Shown one piece after another: positions 37,211 through 46,564 of a DNA stretch of 64,000 nucleotides. Made by a program: the position numbers and the translations under genes. The stretch is from CAVYVZ01 sp963772065 (GTDB lineage: Bacteria; Acidobacteriota; Vicinamibacteria; Vicinamibacterales; UBA2999): positions 62,001-126,000 of the forward strand of contig CAVYVZ010000002.1 in assembly GCA_963772065.1 (NCBI GenBank), given 5' to 3'. The notes under the pieces are model-generated. The model ran no database searches. It saw only the letters and a list, made by a program, of their open reading frames with translations, and was not told the origin of the DNA. The number at the start of each line of letters is the position of its first letter. The first letter of the stretch is position 1.

Positions 37211-38495
37211 ATGGACACGTTGCGCGGCTTCTCTCGTCGGCAATTCCTGTGCGGCCTGGGCGCGGCGCCATTCGTGGCGCCGGCGTTCCTCTCGTCCTTC
37301 CACGAGCTCGCGGCCGCCGAGCGCAAGCGCGTGAAGGTGACGGACCTGCAGGTGATGATGATGCAGGGCCGGCCGCACCTACACGCTCGTCAAGATCACA
37401 TCGGACGCCGGTCTGTACGGAATCGGCGAGGCCTATGGCTCACCGGGCGTGGGTGTGAAGGAGCAGGTGCTTTCATTCAAGCCATGGCTGGTGGGCAAGG
37501 ACCCGCTCGAGATCGACAAGCTCTACACCGGCATGGGCGCGGGAGCGCGCAGCTTGAGCGGATCGCGTACGGATGGTTCCGCGCACAACCTGATGCGCGC
37601 GGTCAGCGGAATCGAGATGGCGCTCTGGGATCTGGCGGGGAAGATCCTCGACGTCCCCACGTCCACGCTCCTCGGTGGAAGGTTCCGCGAGAAGGTGCGC
37701 GTGTACGATCATGCGGCGCCGAAGAGCATGCTGGACAAGGCGTCGGTCGCCGACTGGGCGGCCAAGGCGAAGGCGCATCCGAGCGGCTTCACCTGCCACA
37801 AGTTCGGCCTTCAACACACCGACCCCGCCACCGACAAGGCACGCGACCTCGCCAACCGCGTGCTGACGACGAAGGAGCTGATCAACCTGCAAAAGGGGTG
37901 GGAGAACTGCCGGGAGGCCATCGGCTGGGACCACGACCTGATGGTGCATTGCCACTGGGAGTACGACGTGCGGACGTCGATTCAGATCGCCGATGCGGTG
38001 GAGTCGATCAAGCCCGTCTGGCTCGAGGATCCGCTGCCGGTCGACTATTCGGACTCGTGGAAGCGTCTATGCGCGGCATCGAAGGTGCCGATCTGCATGG
38101 GCGAGAATCTCGCGCGACGCGAAGGGTTCAAGGACTTCATCCTGAACCAGGGCTGCGACATTCTCCATCCCGACCTGCGGAACTCCGGCGGCTTCCTCGA
38201 GACCAAGCGCATCGCCGATCTGGCGCACATCTTCGGGCTGCCGATGGCGAATCACAACACCGGGAGCCAGGTCTGCACCTACGCGTCAGCGCAGTGGGCA
38301 TCGTCCATTCGCGATTACATCGCCCTCGAAACGGTAACCGGCGAGGGCGACTGGATGGATCAGGTCCTGCTCCTCGATGGACCGTACATCAAAGACGGGT
38401 TCGTGCAGGCGACCGACAAGCCCGGACTCGGAATCGAGCTCAATCCAGATGTCGTCCGCGCGCACCTGGCGCAGGGAGAGACGTGGTGGGGGTAG
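37211..38495 (+). CDS. Tat-exported enolase-superfamily (MR/MLE) enzyme, one frameshift
   Basis: The N-terminus MDTLRGFSRRQFLCGLGAAP is a twin-arginine signal. One extra base near 37,375 separates it from TYTLVKITSDAGLYGIGEAY. The barrel domain has AVSGIEMALWDLAGKILDVP, CHKFGLQH, LEDPLPVDYSD, MGENLARREG and GLPMANHNTG. Glu in LEDP and in GEN are the second and third metal ligands, but the first position, normally Asp, reads VHCHWEY, with His in its place. Similar sugar-acid dehydratases exist, and the substitution may change metal binding. It is downstream of and probably co-transcribed with the TonB receptor. Intact length is about 427 residues. Confidence 0.8.
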
Positions 38496-38502
38496 CGCCG
38501 GA

Positions 38503-39657
38503 CTAGATGCCGTCGCCCAGGAGCTGGCGGATGTCGTCGATACGCGTCATCGCATCCGCCTCTCCGAGCTCCATGATCCGCTTGACGTAGTCGCCCTGGA
38601 ACATCACGAGGCTCAGCATGTCGTTCGACCTCGTCTCCTTGGTGCCCAGTCCACGTGTGAGAAAACGGAAGGCGCGGGGCAGCTCCGGCTCGTATTCGTT
38701 GGCCAGCCTTCCCAGATCGACTGACGGCCGCAGCATCAGCAGGTCGATCGGCCGCAGACCGTACCGCTCCGAGGGGGGCAGGCGGGCGATGACGCGATTG
38801 ATCCGCAGCATCTCCAGCGCATCGCTGTCGAGCTGATCGAGAAAGATCGCGTTGTACAAGACGCCGGCGATCTGCGCGGGCGCGGGATAGTCTGACGTCT
38901 CCGGCGGATCCGTGTCTTCGCGGATGTGCCGCGTCGAGACCGCGATGATCCGCTTGGCGCCGAGATGCACCGCCGGCGAGAGAGGCGCGGTCAGCCGGAT
39001 GCCGCCATCGCCGTACCACGCGCCGCCAACTTTGATCGCTGGAAAGAAGAATGGCAGCGCCGACGACGCCATGACGTGCTCGACTCCAAGCGCGCAGGCA
39101 ACGCTCGTGCGCTGCGGCCGATTCCATGTTTCGATCCCGCAATCGTCTGGCGTCTGCACCCACGTCACTGATTCGCCGGTCGTATAGCTCGAGGCGGTGA
39201 GGGCAATGGCCCGCAGCCAGCCGGATTTCAGATTGCGGGCGATGCCGGGGATCCCGGCGTCATCGCTCAGAAGCAGTCCGCCCAGCAGATTGCGGAGTGG
39301 CTCCGTATCCACGAGGCTGCGCGCCGGTGGCAGCGGGTACGAGCCGCCCGCGAGCAGCCGGCCGCCCCAGCGCACGCTGCGCGACGCGAGATCCCGCAGA
39401 TCGACCCTGAACACATCGTCAATCCGGATGCCGGCCCAGACGTCGGCGAGATTCTCGACCTTCTCGGCAAATGGCTCGTCCCGTGCCGCGAGGTACGCGG
39501 CGTTGATTCCGCCTGCGGACACACCGGTGAGAATCCCCGGAAGCACGTCAGGGAATTCCCTCGCGAGGACGCGCAAGAAGCCGACCTGATAGGCCGCGCG
39601 CGCGCCGCCGCCGCTCAGCATCACAGCGAGATCAGAGTTTTTGGTGGCGCGTTCCAT
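38503..39657 (-). CDS. Patatin-like phospholipase
   Basis: A 384-residue hydrolase. It has the glycine-rich oxyanion loop SGGGARAAYQ (15-24), the nucleophile elbow GVSAGG with S47, and the catalytic Asp in YGDGGI (D217), the usual Ser/Asp dyad of bacterial patatins. No signal peptide is present, so it is probably cytosolic or membrane-associated and releases fatty acids from phospholipids or other esters. ATG 39657 has only a weak ribosome site. It overlaps nothing, ends 7 bases from the enolase-superfamily gene, and its start lies 4 bases from the stop of a VOC-family gene on the same strand, so the two may be one transcript. Confidence 0.9.
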   Translation of the reverse strand: MERATKNSDLAVMLSGGGARAAYQVGFLRVLAREFPDVLPGILTGVSAGGINAAYLAARDEPFAEKVENLADVWAGIRIDDVFRVDLRDLASRSVRWGGRLLAGGSYPLPPARSLVDTEPLRNLLGGLLLSDDAGIPGIARNLKSGWLRAIALTASSYTTGESVTWVQTPDDCGIETWNRPQRTSVACALGVEHVMASSALPFFFPAIKVGGAWYGDGGIRLTAPLSPAVHLGAKRIIAVSTRHIREDTDPPETSDYPAPAQIAGVLYNAIFLDQLDSDALEMLRINRVIARLPPSERYGLRPIDLLMLRPSVDLGRLANEYEPELPRAFRFLTRGLGTKETRSNDMLSLVMFQGDYVKRIMELGEADAMTRIDDIRQLLGDGI

Positions 39658-39661
39658 GCGT

Positions 39662-40069
39662 CTACAGCTGGCCCGGCGTGCCGCCCCATTGCTCTGGAGC
39701 GACATCGACGATCGATTGGGAGAACGTCCAGCAGTGACCGCCAGAGTCCTGGGCGGTGTATTGCCGCTCGCCGTATGGATAGTCGGCAGGCGGCCGCAGT
39801 ATCCGCGCCCCACGACGCGTGGCCCGTTCGTGATGGGCCTTGACGTCATCCACACGCACCATGACCGCGTGCGCATGCCCGTCCGGCTCCGGGTGGCACG
39901 TCAGGACGACGGCTCCATCTCCGACATTGAGCTGTGCTCGATGATCCGCGATTCGCAGACGCAACGTGAAACCGAAAGCGTCGCACAGCCAGGCGATCGC
40001 TTCACCCACGTCGCGATACCCAAGCTCTGGAATGACCGTGCACCGCGGCATGGACCGGTTTGCCAGCAT
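39662..40069 (-). CDS. VOC-family (glyoxalase/bleomycin-resistance-like) protein
   Basis: A 135-residue protein with one vicinal-oxygen-chelate domain of two beta-alpha-beta-beta-beta units: TVIPELGYRDVGEAIAWLCD, AFGFTLRLRIAD, then VMVRVDDVKAHHERATRRGA, ILRPPADYPYGERQYTAQDS and GGHCWTFSQS. The PxxYPYGERxY end is typical of the PhnB/YdcJ-like subgroup. Metal-binding positions are not fully clear. CGGAGG lies 4-9 bases before the ATG at 40069. It is followed 4 bases later by the patatin gene. The role is unknown. Confidence 0.9.
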   Translation of the reverse strand: MLANRSMPRCTVIPELGYRDVGEAIAWLCDAFGFTLRLRIADHRAQLNVGDGAVVLTCHPEPDGHAHAVMVRVDDVKAHHERATRRGARILRPPADYPYGERQYTAQDSGGHCWTFSQSIVDVAPEQWGGTPGQL

Positions 40070-40118
40070 GCTGCCTCCGATGATCCCATAATGGTATGCC
40101 CCCTCGTGCGGAGGTTTC

Positions 40119-40595
40119 GTGCCCACGGACTCAACCCCTTTTATTTCACCCGACGCTCTTCTGGCCCATTGGCAGGGCCACCGCCGGTTGACCCGGCGTG
40201 TCATCGATGCGTTTCCCGACGACAAGCTCTTTGCGTTCAGCGTGGGAGGCATGCGGCCCTTCGGCGTGCTTGCGCTGGAAATGCTCTCGATGGCGGTGCC
40301 GATGGTGCGTGGCGCGGTCTCGGGCGACTGGAGCGCGTCGAGCAGCCGCGATGCGCAGCCCAAGAAGGACGTGCTTCGCCTGTGGGACGAGAGCACGCAG
40401 CAGCTGAACGCGTTGTGGCCGCAGATCCCTGCGCAACGATTCGCCGAGACGCTAACGGCGTTCGGTCAGTACAAGGACGTCCTTCACAATCTCATCCTCT
40501 ATGTCGTCGACAACGAGATCCATCATCGCGGTCAGGGCTACGTCTACCTGCGCGCGCTCGGGATCGAGCCGCCGCCGTTTTACGAGCGGAGTTAA
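40119..40595 (+). CDS. DinB-family protein
   Basis: A 158-residue four-helix protein. The family His residues are in LLAHWQGHRRLTRRVIDAFP and in VDNEIHHRGQGYVYLRALGI, giving the usual triad for a single metal ion. DinB/BST-type proteins are putative thiol-dependent transferases. It starts at a GTG (40119) with GCGGAGG upstream. It is divergent from the VOC gene, 49 bases away, and faces the end of the CRTAC1 operon. Confidence 0.9.
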   Translation: MPTDSTPFISPDALLAHWQGHRRLTRRVIDAFPDDKLFAFSVGGMRPFGVLALEMLSMAVPMVRGAVSGDWSASSSRDAQPKKDVLRLWDESTQQLNALWPQIPAQRFAETLTAFGQYKDVLHNLILYVVDNEIHHRGQGYVYLRALGIEPPPFYERS

Positions 40596-40615
40596 TCGCG
40601 TCGCACAGAGAGTGG

Positions 40616-42452
40616 TTACTTGTCGTACGTCACGGCGCCGGTCGCTTGGTCGATGGTCACATGTGCATCGACACGGTCGATCGGATACGCCACGGTTGGA
40701 CCGTTCGCCCATCTCACCTGCAGTCGAGTAACGGCGGCCTCCCGGCCCAGACCAAAGTGCACGCGAGCGTCCGACTGCGAGATCTGACCGCGGCCGCTCG
40801 CCACTTCGGCCCGCCGTGTGATGCCTCCGGCACTGACGAGCACGACGGATCCGATCGCGTCGCGAGGACACTTGCGCCGAGGATCGCCTCTCAGCGTGAC
40901 CGTCAGCCAGTGTCCTGCCTTCGCGCCGCCGTCATTCAGCGCGACGGTCGGGCCATCGTCGAGGTTGTTGATGACGATGTCGATCCCGCCGTCGTTGTTC
41001 AGATCTCCAACCGCGGAACCGCGTGAGACACGTGGCGCCGAGAGGACGTCTCCCGCCGCCGCGCCGGCGTCCTCGAAGCGTGTGCCTTTGAGGTTCCTGA
41101 ACAGAAGGGCCCGTTGCGCGTACAGACGTGTTCCACGCGAACCGGTCCGCTTCGGGATAGACGTGGCCGTTGACGACGAGCAGGTCCAGCCAGCCGTCGT
41201 TGTCGTAATCCAGGAAGTCGGTGCCCCATCCCAGGAAAGGCATTGTCGGCATCGTCAGACCGGTCGACGCCGTGGACTCGGTGAAGCTGCGGCCGTCGTC
41301 GTTGTGATAGAGCGCGTTGAAGTCGTTCGCGAAGTTCGTCACGTGGAGGTCGGCGCGGCCGTCGTTGTCATAGTCGCCGACGGCGACCCCCATGTGCGCC
41401 TGTTCGCGGCCCTGGCCATCGAGGGCCGCCCCCGAGGGGTAACTGACATCCTCGAACCGCCCTGTTCCGAGGTTGCGGTATACGAAGTTGGGTCCGGAGT
41501 CATTTGCGACAAACAAGTCGAGGCGCCCGTCATCGTCCATGTCGAACCAGGCGACGCCGAAACCGTACAGGGCATTTCGGTCGGCGACACCGGCATCTTG
41601 GGTGACATCGGTGAACGTACCGTCCCGGTTGTTTCGATACAGATGGTCGGGCGCTCCCTTCAGGCCGCGAGGGCCGCACATCACTCGCTCGCCGCGATAG
41701 GTGCACAAAGCAGCACCGGAGGAATACGCGGCGCCCATGCGCGAGGGCCCCGCGTCGGACGCGGCGGCCGACACGCCGGAAGGCGAAGTTTTTGGTGAGG
41801 ACGCTCGTGCGTTCGCCGGCGGTGGGAGGTTCTGGAGATCGAGGCTCACGTAACCCGCTACGAACAGGTCGAGCCATCCATCGCCATCGTAGTCACCGAA
41901 AGCGCAGCCCGTGGACCAGGTGTCCGCAGCCACGTGAGCTGCCTCGGCGACGTCGGCAAACGTGCGGCCGCCGTCGCTGCGATACAGCCTGTTCCTGCCA
42001 AAGTTCGTGACGTACAGATCCTCGAACCCGTCGTTGTCGAAGTCTCCTACGCAGACGCCCTGCCCCCAGCGCTGATTTGCGACGCCACGCTCGACCGTGA
42101 CGTCGGTGAACGTGCCGTTTCCGTTGTTGCGGAAGAGCGCCGCAGACGGTGCCGGCTCTCCACGTTGCAGCCGATCGAGCGTAGATCCGTTCACCAGATA
42201 GACGTCGACGTGCCGGTCGTTGTCGAAGTCGAACAGTGCAACGCCGGAGCCGGTCGCTTCGATGATGTAGTTCTTCTCCGGGCTTCCCGACACATGCTTG
42301 AACGTGGCCATTCCTGATTCGCGAGTGACATCGCGATAGCGAACGCCCGCGGCTGCATTCGGCGACGTCGGGGGCGTGCGCTTTGTCGGAGGCAGCGCCT
42401 GCACCGCCGCGAGCGCGGCAATTGCGTGGACGACGATCCGACGTCCGATCAT
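40616..42452 (-). CDS. CRTAC1-family beta-propeller protein with ASPIC/UnbV end, one frameshift
   Basis: A protein of about 610 residues with a short hydrophobic N-terminus. It carries many FG-GAP/VCBS calcium-type loops (FDFDNDRHVDVYLVNG, GDFDNDGFEDLYVTNF, GDYDGDGWLDLFVAGY, FDMDDDGRLDLFVAND, GDYDNDGRADLHVTNF) and the C-terminal ASPIC/UnbV domain (HWLTVTLRG, VQVRWANGPTVAYPI). One extra base near 41,143 splits ADRFAWN from RLYAQRALLFRNLKG. It probably folds as a secreted, calcium-binding propeller. Its ATG overlaps the TGA of the upstream TPR gene by ATGA. It is the last gene of the TonB-TPR operon. Confidence 0.8.
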
Positions 42453-43282
42453 GGCTGGTGCTTTCTTGCGTCTGCTGCGCGCTCTGCCTGCGCGAGCTCC
42501 TCGGCTCTGGCAAACGCCTGGCGGGAACGCTGCTCGAACCCCAGCGTGCGATACACGCGGCCGAGCAGGTAGTGGCCCTGACGCATCCGAGGCTGCAGCG
42601 CCACGGCACGCTCGAGCGCCCGCGCCGCGTCGGCAGCCTCGTCCAACTGCTGCAGCGAGCTGCCGAGCCCGAAATGCGCGCTCGCGGACTGTGGATCGTG
42701 CTTCAACGCCTTGCGGAGCTCTTGGACCGCCGCCTTGTGATCGCCTTGAGCGGCAAGGCAGACGCCGAGGCCGTACGTCCCCTCGTAGGTGGACCGCACG
42801 GCTTCAGCACGGCGGTAGAGCACCGCCGCCCGCTCGCAGTCGGATTCCTGGCGGCGAATGGCCGCCAGCTCGATGAGCACCTCGAGCAGGCGGGGCTCGA
42901 CCGCCAGCGCGAGCTCGTACTCCGCCGCGGCTTCGGCGAGCTTGTCCTGGAGCTTGAACGCCTCCGCCAGGAGCTGATGCACCCGGGCGCCCTCAGGCGC
43001 CAACGTGTACAACCGATCGAACTCGCGCGTCGCGAGCGCGCTCGACACGACGCCGAGCAGGTAGAGCACATCCACGTTGGTTGGATGCCTGGCCAGCGCC
43101 GCTCGCAGGAGATCGTACGCCGCGGAATGCTCGCCACGTTCCAGATGCGCTCTCGCCGCGAGCACAACCGCGGCGACGTTCGGCGCGTGCTGTTTTGGAG
43201 GGGCCGGAGCGATCTGGGCAGCCGCGCCGATGCCCGGTTCCAGGGTCGTCGCAAGCAGGAATGCGATCACCCATCGCGTCAA
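42449..43282 (-). CDS. Exported TPR protein
   Basis: A 277-residue protein with a signal peptide (VIAFLLATTLEPGIGAAAQ) and about six TPR units, for example DVLYLLGVVSSALATREFDR, VHQLLAEAFKLQDKLAEAAA, GTYGLGVCLAAQGDHKAAVQ and SAHFGLGSSLQQLDEAADAA. TPR repeats bind other proteins, here in the periplasm. It shares four bases with the gene before and after it (ATGA), so translation of the group is coupled. It lies between a larger TPR protein and the CRTAC1 gene. Confidence 0.9.
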   Translation of the reverse strand: MTRWVIAFLLATTLEPGIGAAAQIAPAPPKQHAPNVAAVVLAARAHLERGEHSAAYDLLRAALARHPTNVDVLYLLGVVSSALATREFDRLYTLAPEGARVHQLLAEAFKLQDKLAEAAAEYELALAVEPRLLEVLIELAAIRRQESDCERAAVLYRRAEAVRSTYEGTYGLGVCLAAQGDHKAAVQELRKALKHDPQSASAHFGLGSSLQQLDEAADAARALERAVALQPRMRQGHYLLGRVYRTLGFEQRSRQAFARAEELAQAERAADARKHQP

Positions 43283-44844
43283 GGCCGCACCACTTCCACC
43301 ATGCGGAGGAATTCCTGTGCGGTGACGGCGCGCCGTTGCTCCATCGCGGCAAGCCGATCGGCCTGCTCCTGCCGCCGGGGATCCTTGGTGCGCGCGTAGA
43401 GGGCCGCGAGGTTGAACGTGGCCGCGTAGTTATCGGGGTCGGCCGCGAGCGCATCCTGCAGCGACCGCTCCGCGGCCTGGAACTCGCCGCCTCGCGTCTG
43501 CACGAGTCCCAGTTCGGCCAATGCGTCCGCGTATCGCGGGTTCGCATCGAGCGCGCGTCGAATCTCCTCCCGCGCCTTTGCAAGGTCGTTCGATTGCCGG
43601 GCAATCCGCGCGAGGAAGTAGTGCGCTCCCGCTGCGGTCTCGGGTGAGCGCGCTGCGTGCTCGAGCGCGATCTGCGCCGCCTCGAAGTCGTTGCTGTAGA
43701 AGCGCGCGGCGCCGAGCGCGAAGCGGCCGCGCGGATCGTCAGGCTTCAGGCGAATGTCACTTCTCGAAGTATGGAAGTGCTTCGGACGGCTCGCGCCGAT
43801 GAATGGCGACGGCACCGAGGGCGAAGTTGACGTACGGGTTATCCGGCGCCAGCTCGCCCGCCTTCTTCAACGCGTCGTAGGCCTCGCCGCCGAGATTCAG
43901 CTCGACGCAAGAGATTCCGAAAAAGAAATGGACCTCGGCGTTTTTTGGATCGAGGTCGCGCGCGTGCGCCAGATACCCAAGCACCCCGCGAAAGTCCTTT
44001 TGCTTGTACGCCACGCGCGCCAGGTCGAGCAGGAGGGGCACCGTCGGTGCCGTCGATACGCGCATCGCGCGCTCCAGGGTCTCCCGCGCGGCGTCGAGGC
44101 GTCCCTGTTCGCTTTGGGCGAGTGCAAGGTGCCGCAGGGAGGCAGCCGAGGCCAGCCGGCGTGCATCGAGTCCGGCGAACAGCGCTTCAGTCAAGGTGGC
44201 GTCGCCCGCGCGCTCGAGGGCCGGAAGCAGGGCAAGCACGTCTTCCTCCGCCATATCGGGATGCGCGATGACCCGGGCGGTGACGCTTTCCACGCCGGTA
44301 CGATCGCCGAGACCGGCGAGATCGACTGCCAGGGTCACGAGCGCCTGCGGCCGTTCACGCGCCACCGCCGGCAGCCGCCCGAGAAAGGCGCGCGAGGACG
44401 CCCACTCGCCGGCACAGGCCGACAGATGCGCGGCCTGGAAGAGGGCCTCGTGGTTATCGGCGTCAACGAGCAGCAGCTGCTGATAGACCGTGAGCGCCTT
44501 CTGCGGTGCGGCGGCGTCCTCCGCTGTGTGCTCCTGATAGAGCCTCCCGAGATTCAGATAGGCGGGAACGACTCGAGGATTCGAGGCGATTGCCGCACGG
44601 AAGTGACGCTCGGCCTCCGCGTACGCGCCCTCCTGCGCGTCAATCACACCGGCGATGTTGTGCAGAGCCGGGTCCGACGGATATCGACGGAGCGCTTGTC
44701 TACCCGTGGCTTCGCCGATCCAAGCTCGCCCTTGTCGAGAAGGACTGAGAGCTCGGACACGAGCTGGGCCGGGGCGTGGGCGACCTCAACGTGCGGCGGC
44801 GTCTGGCCGACGAGGAGTCCGATCGATATCACGAGCCAGGTCAT
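43279..44844 (-). CDS. Exported TPR protein, two frameshifts
   Basis: About 520 residues in three pieces. MTWLVISIGLLVGQTPP is a short signal peptide. Then come TPR units (NLGRLYQEHTAEDAAAPQKA, DATLTEALFAGLDARRLASA, EVHFFFGISCVELNLGGEAY, GRFALGAARFYSNDFEAAQI, ADALAELGLVQTRGGEFQAA) to the end EFLRMVEVVRP. One base is missing near 44,722 (before TGRQALRRYPSDPA) and one extra near 43,772 (after ALPYFEK). The gene overlaps both neighbours by ATGA, so the indels are likely sequence errors in a live gene. Confidence 0.8.
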
Positions 44845-45770
44845 TTTTGACTCTGCTCGCGCGATGCGCGCAGAAACCGCTCCAGCGCCGCATCCGCCAG
44901 CGCGGTCTTCCCCTGGCGGCGGTAGATGCGCGCCAGCACGTAGTGAGGCTCGGCATAAGACGGATCGGCTGCCAATGCCCGCGTCAGTTCATCGAAGGCC
45001 TCGTCCGTCCGACCCTGCTGATCGAGCAGTACGCCCAGTTGATAGCTCGCTCGTGCGAAGCCGCAATCGTACTCCAGGGCCTCGCGAAACAGAGAGGCGG
45101 CCTCTTCCAGCTCTCCCCGTTGCCGAAGCAGAATGCCAAGATTGGTGGGAGGCCAGGGAGACTTCGATGGCGCCTCACGATTCAAGCGAAGGGCCTCCCG
45201 ATAGTGGGCGATCGCCTCGTCCACCTGGTCGAGCGCCTCGTAGCAGAGGCCGAGGTTGTCGTGGGCCCGCATCAGGCGCGAGTCGCGTGAAAGCGCTTCC
45301 TTGAAACGCACGATCGCATCCGCGTACTTCCCGGCGTCATAGTCCAACCGCCCCATCCAGTATCTGTATTCCGCGCGGTTCGGATCGGCTCGTGCCAGCC
45401 GTTCGAGCTCGGGTCGTGCCCAATCCGGACGAGCGACCCGGAGGTAGGCGAGTGCCAGCGTCAGGCGGAGATCGGGATCGAGCGGCGCGATTGCGTCCGC
45501 CTTCTTCAGTGCGACGGCTGCGTTCAGCGGCTTGCCGTCGAGGAAGAAGATGCGGGCGACGAGCGTGAGCAGCTCCCTCGCTCGTGGCTGGCGTTCGATT
45601 TCCTGAGCGAGCAGCCGCTCGGCGCGCTCCCAGTCCTGCGCGCGGATAGCGGCATCGATGTCCGCGCGCAGCGACGCCACCGGCGGCACGACCAGCTCCT
45701 GTGCCGGAGCCGGAACGATCGCCGCTGCGATCACCACCGACGTCGCCGCCAGAAACCTGATGATCGCCAT
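44841..45770 (-). CDS. Exported TPR protein
   Basis: A 309-residue protein with a signal peptide (ATSVVIAAAIVPAPAQ) and about seven TPR units, for example DWERAERLLAQEIERQPRAR, RYWMGRLDYDAGKYADAIVR, AHDNLGLCYEALDQVDEAIA, NLGILLRQRGELEEAASLFR, and PHYVLARIYRRQGKTALADA. Its stop overlaps the next gene start by ATGA, and the gene upstream ends 8 bases before its start. It is likely to form part of a periplasmic scaffold with the other TPR proteins of the operon. Confidence 0.9.
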   Translation of the reverse strand: MAIIRFLAATSVVIAAAIVPAPAQELVVPPVASLRADIDAAIRAQDWERAERLLAQEIERQPRARELLTLVARIFFLDGKPLNAAVALKKADAIAPLDPDLRLTLALAYLRVARPDWARPELERLARADPNRAEYRYWMGRLDYDAGKYADAIVRFKEALSRDSRLMRAHDNLGLCYEALDQVDEAIAHYREALRLNREAPSKSPWPPTNLGILLRQRGELEEAASLFREALEYDCGFARASYQLGVLLDQQGRTDEAFDELTRALAADPSYAEPHYVLARIYRRQGKTALADAALERFLRASREQSQK

Positions 45771-45778
45771 GCCCTTTG

Positions 45779-46510
45779 CTATCGGCGTGCACTCTCGATC
45801 CGCGCTTTCAGCTCACGCGCGTCCGCGCTGGACGGCACGAGCGCCAGCTCGCGCTCGACCTCCCGCGCGGCATCGTCCAGCCGCCCCTGGTCGAAGTGTA
45901 TCCGTGCAAGAGCGAGGTGCGTGCCCGGCCGCGTGGGGTCGCTCTTCGCGATGCGCTCGTACGCCCACTTTGCCAGCTCCATGTATGCGGATCCGAGACG
46001 GTAGGCGTACTCCGCGTTGTCAGGGGCTATCTGGACGAGGCGACGATACACGTCGGCGACACACGCGCGGTCGCCGAGGCGCTGACAGGCATCGGCGAGC
46101 TGTGCCTGCGCGACGACCTCCTGCGGCATCAACTGCACCGCCCGGTCGAGCTCCAGCCGCGCCTCGCGGACGCGAGCGAGCGCCAGCAGGCTCGTGCCGG
46201 CCAGCAAGCGCGCGGGGCCGAACGCTGGATCGAGCTTTATCGCGGCGCGGAACTCGCCGAGCGCATCCGCGTGGCGGCCACGCTCACGCAGCACGATCCC
46301 GAGATTGTGATGGACGAAGGCGCGTTCGCCACCGCTGCGGAGGACGTCGCGAAAGGCTGCCTCTGCGGCATCAAGCTGCCCTGCCTTGAGATCCGCCACC
46401 CCCTGTGAGAAGCGTTCGCCGAGTGCGGGCGGCAGCTCCTGCGCGCACACGGTGATCGTTGCCAGCAGGATGAGGACGCACGTCGCGGATGACCGAATAG
46501 GCGGACTCAT
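45779..46510 (-). CDS. Exported TPR protein
   Basis: A 243-residue protein with a signal peptide (ATCVLILLATITVCAQ) and about five TPR units, for example GVADLKAGQLDAAEAAFRDV, VHHNLGIVLRERGRHADALG, AQLADACQRLGDRACVADVY and AYRLGSAYMELAKWAYERIA. It is the first TPR gene after the TonB receptor, whose stop lies 54 bases upstream. The four TPR proteins differ in length and repeat number, so they are not simple tandem copies. Confidence 0.9.
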   Translation of the reverse strand: MSPPIRSSATCVLILLATITVCAQELPPALGERFSQGVADLKAGQLDAAEAAFRDVLRSGGERAFVHHNLGIVLRERGRHADALGEFRAAIKLDPAFGPARLLAGTSLLALARVREARLELDRAVQLMPQEVVAQAQLADACQRLGDRACVADVYRRLVQIAPDNAEYAYRLGSAYMELAKWAYERIAKSDPTRPGTHLALARIHFDQGRLDDAAREVERELALVPSSADARELKARIESARR

Positions 46511-46564
46511 GGAAGAATCGACACGGGCGCCACGCCGCGGACGCGACGCCCGTGGGACCGTGGT

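Noticed and set aside
36629..38506. Plus-strand open frame of 625 residues across the TonB and enolase-superfamily genes
   Set aside because: It gains sense only where the exported-enzyme leader lies (37211-37370); the rest is an out-of-frame shadow of real genes.
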